Origin: CAYGHG01 sp964349515
Lineage (GTDB): Bacteria > Oederibacteriota > PGYV01 > CAYGHG01
Direction of reading: 5' to 3'
Length of the DNA: 12,144 nt
Assembly: GCA_964349515.1 (NCBI GenBank)
Contig: CAYGHG010000080.1
Span: 1 to 12,144, forward strand
The position numbers and the translations under genes were made by a program. Below the pieces are notes generated by a model, which was not told the DNA's origin, ran no database searches, and saw nothing but the letters and a program-made list of their open reading frames with translations. Below are positions 7,156 to 12,144 of this stretch, piece after piece; within the stretch, counting starts at the first letter, position 1; the number at the start of each line of letters is the position of its first letter.

Positions 7156-8147
7156 TTTGATTCCCTGAAAAGAGCGTCAAGCCTGCAAATAACATCTTCC
7201 GCGGAAATGGTTTCCATCGCTTCCCGCGGTGTTTTCGCCTCGCGCGCGGGTTTAATTATTTCCTGAATATTTCCAAGCGGCCTCCATCTTCTGGAAGCCA
7301 TGGCAGGTATGCTGTCCGGCGGAAAGAAACTCAGTGTTTTTACCCCAAGAGCTGCAGCCATATGCATCGGCCCCGTAGAGGATGATATCAGGCAGGAAGA
7401 TGCGGCAATTACAGCCGCAAAGTCCCTCAGCTCCACCGCTTCATTCATAATCACAAGAGACTCCGGGCTTCCCGCAGATATCTTTATTCTTTGCAGTTTG
7501 TCCTGCTCCGCAGGCCCGCCTGTCAAAAGCACTTGGCGCCCCTTTACAGAACACAGCAGGGATATTATTTCACCATATTTTTCTTCGCTGATATTCCAGG
7601 CAGAGCCTTTGCTTCCCGGGTGCACTATTACAAAACCTTTCCCCAGCCCTTTTTTTAATACATAATCTTTCCCGCCCTGTATTTCTTTGTCAGAAAGGTA
7701 CAGATACTCGCGTTCCGCGGCAGCCTGCCCGCAAACATCACGCGCCAGCATCAGATTATAATCCGCTTCGTGATGCTCTGATTTTTTTCTGCTTACATTT
7801 ACCCGCCTGTTAAACAAAAACGGCGAATACCACCTGTTTGCAGTGCCGTAACGCTCCTTTATTCCGGCCATAAACAGCAGCCATGCTGTTTCAGGCCTGG
7901 CATAAGCCGCTATCGCGCAGTCAAAGCTGAAGGCTTTTATTTTTTTAATGATATTTTTCTCGTCGCCCTTTTGATAGGTTATAACCTCATCTACAGCAGG
8001 GTTGTTAACAAGCACGGGGGCTGCATACCGCGACGCAAGAACCGCGGTATAGGGCTTATGCGCGCTGTCCTTTACCGCCTTTATAAGCGGGGTGGCAAGC
8101 AGCAGATCCCCTATTCCGTCCGTCCTTGAAATGAGTATTTTCTTCAT
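7152..8147 (-). CDS. ADP-heptose:LPS heptosyltransferase family (GT9)
   Basis: A glycosyltransferase family 9 enzyme of 331 residues, which transfers heptose from ADP-heptose to the LPS inner core at the cytoplasmic face of the inner membrane. The N-terminus KKILISRTDGIGDLLLATP holds the GxGD-type loop near residues 11-13 thought to contain the catalytic Asp. HPGSKGSAWN begins at residue 176 and STGPMH is at 257-262, the family's nucleotide-diphosphate-binding motifs. SEHHEADYNLMLA in the middle is also usual for the family. Whether it corresponds to WaaC, WaaF or another heptosyltransferase cannot be told, so I give no symbol. The ATG at 8147 starts directly on the conserved motif, though its ribosome site is weak. 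It follows a 97-base gap with an inverted repeat and is the only glycosyltransferase in the window. Confidence 0.9.
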   Translation of the reverse strand: MKKILISRTDGIGDLLLATPLIKAVKDSAHKPYTAVLASRYAAPVLVNNPAVDEVITYQKGDEKNIIKKIKAFSFDCAIAAYARPETAWLLFMAGIKERYGTANRWYSPFLFNRRVNVSRKKSEHHEADYNLMLARDVCGQAAAEREYLYLSDKEIQGGKDYVLKKGLGKGFVIVHPGSKGSAWNISEEKYGEIISLLCSVKGRQVLLTGGPAEQDKLQRIKISAGSPESLVIMNEAVELRDFAAVIAASSCLISSSTGPMHMAAALGVKTLSFFPPDSIPAMASRRWRPLGNIQEIIKPAREAKTPREAMETISAEDVICRLDALFRESK

Positions 8148-8177
8148 GAAACCCGGTCTTCATTTTGATTTTTCGAT

Positions 8178-8236
8178 TTTGGATTTCGGATTGTTGTAAG
8201 CATTACAAATCTAAGCTCCAAATTCCAAAATCCAAA
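8178..8236. repeat. imperfect inverted repeat with nested hairpin
   Basis: In the gap between the divergent transferase gene and the heptosyltransferase gene, TTTGGATTTCGGA (8178-8190) faces TCCAAAATCCAAA (8224-8236). They pair over 13 bases with one mismatch, which becomes a G-U wobble in the minus-strand RNA. Inside lies a second perfect stem, TTGTAA (8194-8199) against TTACAA (8203-8208), with a 3-base loop. The right arm also shows a TCCAAA unit three times. No T-run follows on the minus strand, so it does not look like an intrinsic terminator. It may be a dispersed intergenic palindrome, or it may affect mRNA stability between the two halves of the cluster. Confidence 0.6.
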
Positions 8237-8245
8237 TTATAAACT

Positions 8246-8722
8246 TCACCCATACCTCTCAACCACTGTCTTTATCAAATCCGTCGTTGAGTGATTTTTC
8301 CTGTCTCCGACTATCGCTATTTTTATTCCGAGCGCCTCTGCCATATCTTTTTCAGGCACTGTGTCTTTAGTGTAATCTGTTCCTTTTGCGTGATATGTGG
8401 GAAGCAGGGATTTTAGGGTTTTATCCACGGTCAGTTCGTTAAAAATAACCACATAATCTATGAATTCAAAACCTGACATTATTTCAGCCCTTTCCCGCTG
8501 GTTAACCAGCGGCCTGCCGTTTCCCTTTAGTTTGCGCACCGAAGAGTCGGAGTTTAACCCGAGCACCAGCACATCCCCTTTTGCCCTCGCACCTTTAAGA
8601 AATCGGATATGCCCCACATGCAATACATCAAAACATCCATTGGCAAAAACCACTTTTTTGCCCTGTTTTTTCAGCTTTGCCGTTATTAACGCGAGTGCCT
8701 CCCGTTCTTTAAGTTTTGACAC
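8246..8722 (-). CDS. HldC-like sugar-phosphate nucleotidyltransferase (divergent copy)
   Basis: A 158-residue nucleotidyltransferase of the RfaE domain II family. The N-terminal half is close to the canonical copy at 4000-4485: NGCFDVLHVGHIRFL with HVGH at 35-38, LNSDSSVRKLKGNGRP and RERAEIM. The C-terminal half differs. VKGGDW...GADVV is replaced by HAKGTDYTKDTVPEKDM, and the end reads VGDRKNHSTTDLI rather than YENGKSTTNII, so the sugar-binding side has changed. It probably makes an ADP- or other NDP-sugar from the product of the kinase gene just upstream. A GTG start at 8722 has AAAGGGG nine bases upstream and overlaps the kinase gene by 14 bases. Heptose 1-phosphate is the default substrate guess, but the presence of a canonical copy leaves room for another one. 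Confidence 0.85.
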   Translation of the reverse strand: MSKLKEREALALITAKLKKQGKKVVFANGCFDVLHVGHIRFLKGARAKGDVLVLGLNSDSSVRKLKGNGRPLVNQRERAEIMSGFEFIDYVVIFNELTVDKTLKSLLPTYHAKGTDYTKDTVPEKDMAEALGIKIAIVGDRKNHSTTDLIKTVVERYG

Positions 8723-9698
8723 GTTTAATGGCCCCTTTCAGTTCGTTAGGCGATACAGTCGCCACCCCGCGCTTCATTACAACTATGCCTCCGCCTAAAT
8801 TTGCGAGAAAAGCCGCATCATAAAGCGACGCCCCGCAGCTGACGGCAAGCGTAACTATCGAAGATACAGTATCGCCCGCGCCTGAGACGTCCACAATTTC
8901 ATCCCCTCCGTAAGGGGCGACTTTCATCACTTTTTTGCCTTCAAATACCATCATACCCCGCGAGCCCCTGGTAATTATCATTCCTTTTGACTTAACGGCT
9001 TTGGCGAGCTTTTTTCCGGTCAGTTCAACATCTTTTTCCCCGTATTTTTCAACCCCCACAAGCGGGCCTGCCTCGGTTTCATTGGGAGTGCCGGTAGTTA
9101 CATTTCTGAATTTTTTCAGCGCATGCCTTGAGTCCACAATTACTTTAAGGCCCTTGGCCGCGAGCTCATTAACGCACTTTATGACCCTGTCCGTCACTAT
9201 TCCGCTGTCATAATCTGAAACAAGCATAGTATCTGCCGTTTTTGCCGCACTTAGGATAGTTTCTATAAACGTATCCTCAAGATCTTTTGGGGGTGTTTCT
9301 TCCGGCACCCGGTCAATCCTCACCACCTGCTGTTTGACCGTATGCACGCTTCCCGCCATCACCCTTGTTTTAACAGGCACACTGTAGCGGCTGTCGCGTA
9401 TTATGTGGGACGTATCCACGCCTTTTGATCTGATCATATCAATCAACGTCTTCGAATATACATCATTGCCAGCCACCGAAACAGGCAGGGGCTCACCGCC
9501 CAAATCTTTTATGTTCATAATAGGGTTTGCTCCGCCTCCGGCCAGATACACGGATTTGCGGTGGCGCAGTATCAAAACAGGCGCTTCACGCGATATCCGT
9601 TCTGTCTCGCCGTAGAGGTACTCGTCAAGTATGAAATCCCCGAGCACTATCACTTTTTTGCCTTTAAACTTCTCCAGCAGTTTCAGGTATTTGCTCAT
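8709..9698 (-). CDS. HldA-like PfkB-family sugar kinase (divergent copy)
   Basis: A 329-residue ribokinase-fold kinase related to HldA. Shared features are LGDFILDEYLYG, RISREAPVLIL, VKTRVMAG with VKQQVVRID, SDYDSGIV, ITRGSRGMMVFE and DVSGAGDT with catalytic D276. Compared with the canonical copy at 4482-5456, the substrate loop PGGAANVMLNL is replaced by AGGGANPIMNI and VDPKPANI by VDSRHALKKF, so it belongs to a different branch of the family. Its substrate may be heptose 7-phosphate or a related sugar phosphate. I chose the ATG at 9698, which overlaps the gmhB stop as ATGA and has GGAG five bases upstream; an upstream in-frame ATG at 9722 would add eight residues before the conserved start. 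It lies between gmhB and its partner transferase. Confidence 0.88.
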   Translation of the reverse strand: MSKYLKLLEKFKGKKVIVLGDFILDEYLYGETERISREAPVLILRHRKSVYLAGGGANPIMNIKDLGGEPLPVSVAGNDVYSKTLIDMIRSKGVDTSHIIRDSRYSVPVKTRVMAGSVHTVKQQVVRIDRVPEETPPKDLEDTFIETILSAAKTADTMLVSDYDSGIVTDRVIKCVNELAAKGLKVIVDSRHALKKFRNVTTGTPNETEAGPLVGVEKYGEKDVELTGKKLAKAVKSKGMIITRGSRGMMVFEGKKVMKVAPYGGDEIVDVSGAGDTVSSIVTLAVSCGASLYDAAFLANLGGGIVVMKRGVATVSPNELKGAIKRVKT

Positions 9699-10270
9699 AC
9701 ACACTCCGTTTTTATGGCCCACTTTACGGCAGCATAAAAATCCCGCGCGATAAAATCGGGCTTTATTTTGTTTTCCTTGATTTTTTCCTTCTCCTTCCGC
9801 CCGTAACCGGTTAAAACAAGTATCCCCTTTGCTCCCGCATTATGACCAAGCTTTACGTCAGAGAGTTTGTCCCCTATTGTGACACTTTTCTTAAGGTCAA
9901 TTTTATGTTTACTCGCTGCCGCCTCAAGCATTCCGGTATTTGGCTTTCTGCAGGAGCAATCTTTTCTGTATTTCCCGCGCACTGCTTTTTTATGATGCGG
10001 GCAGTAATAGAACCCGTCTATTTTCAACCCGTGTTTTTTCAGCAGCGCGTTAATATGTAAATGTGTGTCTTGAACAAATTTTTCCGTAAAATATCCCCTT
10101 GCCACTCCGGACTGGTTTGTCACTACAATCACTTTAAAACCAGCCTCTTTGAGCAGTTTTAGAGCGGCTATACTGCGGCTGTAAAATTTCACCTTCCCGA
10201 CTTCATCCATATAGCCTGTTTCAACTATCAGATTTCCGTCGCGGTCTATGAACGCTGCCTTACTTTTCAT
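9695..10270 (-). CDS. gmhB: D-glycero-beta-D-manno-heptose 1,7-bisphosphate 7-phosphatase
   Basis: A HAD-superfamily phosphatase of 191 residues, the length of E. coli GmhB, that removes the C7 phosphate from heptose 1,7-bisphosphate. The nucleophile and acid/base Asp pair is D9 and D11 in FIDRDGN, TNQSG is at 51-55, RKP at 108-110, and GDKLSD at 133-138 gives the Mg-binding acidic residues. The structural zinc site typical of GmhB is present as C90, H92, C105 and C107 (YYCPHH and CSCRKP). These points separate it from KdsC. The ATG at 10270 has AGGGTGAG upstream and overlaps the exporter gene by 11 bases; a longer frame starting at 10381 adds 37 residues with no family match and is rejected. 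It acts between HldA and HldC, but sits beside the divergent pair instead of the canonical one. Confidence 0.94.
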   Translation of the reverse strand: MKSKAAFIDRDGNLIVETGYMDEVGKVKFYSRSIAALKLLKEAGFKVIVVTNQSGVARGYFTEKFVQDTHLHINALLKKHGLKIDGFYYCPHHKKAVRGKYRKDCSCRKPNTGMLEAAASKHKIDLKKSVTIGDKLSDVKLGHNAGAKGILVLTGYGRKEKEKIKENKIKPDFIARDFYAAVKWAIKTECV

Positions 10271-12017
10271 CAGACTCACCCTTGCCGAGCCTGAACTGCA
10301 TATTGTAAAGTTTCGTGTATATTCCGCCTTTTGCAAGCAGTTCTTCGTGCCTGCCCGCTTCAACAGCCGCGCCTTTGTCAATAACTGTTATGACATCCGC
10401 GTTTCTGATTGTAGAGAGCCTGTGTGCTATTACAAAAGTGGTTCTGTTTTTCATGAGGTTATTGATCGCTTCCTGCACGAGTATTTCAGACTCGGAATCC
10501 AGGGCGGACGTGGCTTCGTCAAGTATGAGAATGGGGGGGTTTTTGAGTATGGCTCTGGCTATCGCGAGCCTCTGGCGCTGCCCGCCGGATAAGCACACTC
10601 CCCTGTCGCCTATCATGGTTTCATAGCCCTCGGATTGTTTTAATATGAATTCGTGGGCGTTTGCAGCTTTTGCCGCAGATTCTATGCTTGCCTGATCAAT
10701 GTCCGGGTTTCCATAAGCAATATTGTTTTTAATAGTGTCATTAAAAAGTATTGTTTCCTGTGTCACAATACCAATCATTCGCCTGAGCGAGGATAGTCTT
10801 ATTTTTTTAAGATTCACCCCGTCAACAAAAACATCTCCTTCATCAGGGTCGTAAAACCTTGCAAGCAGGTCCGATGTTGTGCTTTTACCCGAACCGGAGG
10901 GCCCGACCACGGCAAATACCTCCCCCTTTTTCATCGTAAAAGAGAGTTTATCAAGCACATTTTCGCCCTTCACATACGCAAAACAGACATTTTTAAATTC
11001 CACTGCATTTTGAAATTTCTGAATTTCAACGCAGTCAGGCGCGTCAACAATATCAGGCTTGGTGTCAAGAATATGAAAGACCCTTTCTGCTGCAGCTATT
11101 GCCCTCTGAATGACATTATTCATGTCATTTAATTTTTTTGCCTGAGGGTAAAGCCCTGTAATCGCCGCTATAAAAGCAAAGAAAGTCCCCGTTGTCAGTT
11201 CGTCTTTTATCACCCACTGCCCCGCCACAAAAACTATGGCGGCTATGCCTGCCGCTCCTATTGTCTCCATGACAGGGGAAGCTATTGACTGGGCCCGCAC
11301 CGCCTTCATGTCAAAATCAAAAAATCTGCGAAGGTCAGACCTGAAACGCGCCCTTTCATAATCTTCCATTCCAAACCCCTTTACCACCCTGATTCCGTTA
11401 AAAGACTCGTTTAAAACAGATGTAATATCCCCCATCTTTTCCTGCATTCCGCGGGCCGCCATCCTCATTCTTTTGCCGAAATGTGTTATGGGATAAACCG
11501 CAACGGGGAAAACTATCAGCGCAAGTATGGTGAGTTTCCAGTTCAGAAAAAACATCATCCCGGCAAGCCCCAGTATATTCAAAACAGAACCGATCACATT
11601 AGCCAGCACATTTGCAAGTGCGCCATGCATCAACCCCACGTCGTTTGTAATCCTTGAAATCAGCGTGCCTATTTTCTGCGTGTTAAAAAAACGCATAGAC
11701 AGTGAAGTAACATGCCTGTACATCTCATTTCTTATGTCCATAATTACGCGGTTGCTTATCCAGTTAATGAGATAACCCTGCAGAAACAAAAACAAGCCCT
11801 TCATGGCATAGATTATTATGATTGCAAGCGGCAAAATTTTTATAAAACTCAGAGCTTCTTCTTTATTGGGATTTGCAAGTATCTTATCTATAACCGGTTT
11901 GATTATATAAAAAGATGCCGCAGTAAGCGCCGCACTTACCGCCATCACTATAAGCGTAATAATGATGCGGGGCAGATACTTTTTAGCGTACTCTAACAGC
12001 CTTAAATATGTATTCAT
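10260..12017 (-). CDS. msbA: MsbA-like ABC exporter (lipid A-core flippase)
   Basis: A 585-residue half-transporter with a fused membrane and ATPase domain, the architecture and length of MsbA (582 in E. coli), working as a homodimer in the inner membrane. Roughly residues 1-315 form six membrane helices, and the rest is the ATP-binding domain. Visible motifs are Walker A GPSGSGKST (372-380), the Q-loop VTQETILFND, the ABC signature LSGGQRQR (476-483), Walker B ILILDEATSALD with D500 and E501, and the H-loop IAHRLSTI. Related multidrug exporters share these motifs, so the flippase role rests on the LPS context. The ATG at 12017 has AAGGAG three bases upstream. It is the first gene of the cluster and lies directly after the promoter at 12063-12096. 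Confidence 0.88.
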   Translation of the reverse strand: MNTYLRLLEYAKKYLPRIIITLIVMAVSAALTAASFYIIKPVIDKILANPNKEEALSFIKILPLAIIIIYAMKGLFLFLQGYLINWISNRVIMDIRNEMYRHVTSLSMRFFNTQKIGTLISRITNDVGLMHGALANVLANVIGSVLNILGLAGMMFFLNWKLTILALIVFPVAVYPITHFGKRMRMAARGMQEKMGDITSVLNESFNGIRVVKGFGMEDYERARFRSDLRRFFDFDMKAVRAQSIASPVMETIGAAGIAAIVFVAGQWVIKDELTTGTFFAFIAAITGLYPQAKKLNDMNNVIQRAIAAAERVFHILDTKPDIVDAPDCVEIQKFQNAVEFKNVCFAYVKGENVLDKLSFTMKKGEVFAVVGPSGSGKSTTSDLLARFYDPDEGDVFVDGVNLKKIRLSSLRRMIGIVTQETILFNDTIKNNIAYGNPDIDQASIESAAKAANAHEFILKQSEGYETMIGDRGVCLSGGQRQRLAIARAILKNPPILILDEATSALDSESEILVQEAINNLMKNRTTFVIAHRLSTIRNADVITVIDKGAAVEAGRHEELLAKGGIYTKLYNMQFRLGKGESDEK

Positions 12018-12062
12018 GTTCTCCTTCTGCTCTATTTAATACGATATTTTATGACATTTATC

Positions 12063-12096
12063 ATCATATTACAAGAAAAGAGTGTAAGTATGTCAA
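12063..12096 (-). promoter_or_regulatory. sigma70-type promoter ahead of the cluster
   Basis: On the minus strand a perfect -35 box TTGACA (12091-12096) is followed by three overlapping -10 candidates: TGTAAT (12068-12073) at 17 bases, TAATAT (12066-12071) at 19 and TATGAT (12063-12068) at 22. The first has the best spacing. Transcription would start about 40-45 bases before the exporter ATG. The -35 box directly touches the first copy of the direct repeat, so it may have been supplied by an inserted element. Confidence 0.55.
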
Positions 12097-12140
12097 TGCA
12101 AAGTAGAAATGTCCTATTCTCTGCAAAGTAGAAATGTCCT
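12097..12140. repeat. pair of 19-base direct repeats, possible insertion sequence end
   Basis: TGCAAAGTAGAAATGTCCT occurs at 12097-12115 and again, identical, at 12122-12140, a 25-base period. Both copies are followed by a shared TT one base later (ATT and GTT). The array runs up to the window edge, so more copies may follow. From memory, short repeated blocks of this kind (GACATTTCTACTTTGC on the other strand) occur at the ends of some insertion sequences of the ISNCY/IS481-like kind, where they would bind transposase. That link is recollection and not shown by this window; they could also be operator sites. Confidence 0.7.
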
Positions 12141-12144
12141 GTTT

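Noticed and set aside
8236..8262. TTGAGA and TATAAT on the minus strand as a promoter for the heptosyltransferase gene
   Set aside because: The spacing is 15 bases, too short, and the TATAAT overlaps the arm of the inverted repeat. Weak at best.
9695..10381. GmhB with a 37-residue N-terminal extension
   Set aside because: The extension is encoded inside the exporter gene in another frame and has no family match; the ATG at 10270 has a good ribosome site and gives the normal length.
12097..12140. CRISPR array
   Set aside because: Only two copies with a 6-base gap between them; spacers of normal length are absent.

Overview
The window reads as one long leftward (minus-strand) gene cluster from a Gram-negative-type, double-membraned bacterium. 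It carries the enzymes for the two sugars of the inner core of lipopolysaccharide (LPS), heptose and Kdo, plus a heptosyltransferase and an MsbA-like lipid A exporter. All thirteen called genes lie on the minus strand and most overlap or nearly touch. The species cannot be named from the sequence. The packed gene order, lysine-rich proteins and a split HldA/HldC rather than a fused HldE would suit an environmental candidate phylum (for example the Omnitrophota or Elusimicrobiota area), but that is a low-confidence guess.

Layout in the direction of transcription (right to left). At 12018-12144 there is a pair of 19-base direct repeats and a good sigma70-type promoter. Then follow an MsbA-like ABC exporter (10260-12017), the heptose bisphosphate phosphatase GmhB (9695-10270), a first, divergent HldA-like kinase (8709-9698) with its HldC-like nucleotidyltransferase (8246-8722), a 97-base gap holding an imperfect inverted repeat, a GT9 heptosyltransferase (7152-8147), and a LysM-DUF3108 lipoprotein (6112-7155). 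A second promoter lies in the 74-base gap before gmhA (5453-6031). After it come a canonical hldA (4482-5456) and hldC (4000-4485), kdsB (3231-3962), a 79-residue unknown (2995-3234) and kdsA (2211-3065). A last subcluster holds an RNase H (1724-2137), a 57-residue membrane protein (1558-1731) and tldD (201-1571). Bases 1-200 hold no gene and no convincing terminator.

How the genes fit together: GmhA turns sedoheptulose 7-phosphate into heptose 7-phosphate, HldA phosphorylates C1, GmhB removes the C7 phosphate, and HldC activates the sugar as ADP-heptose. The GT9 enzyme can add the heptose to a lipid acceptor. KdsA makes Kdo 8-phosphate and KdsB makes CMP-Kdo. The ABC exporter could flip the finished lipid A-core. 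Steps not encoded here are the HldD epimerase, KdsC, KdsD and the Kdo transferase.

The most notable points are the two non-identical kinase/nucleotidyltransferase pairs in one cluster, the LysM-DUF3108 lipoprotein inside an LPS-sugar operon, the 71-base two-frame overlap at the kdsA start, and a main promoter whose -35 box abuts repeats that look like the end of an insertion sequence.
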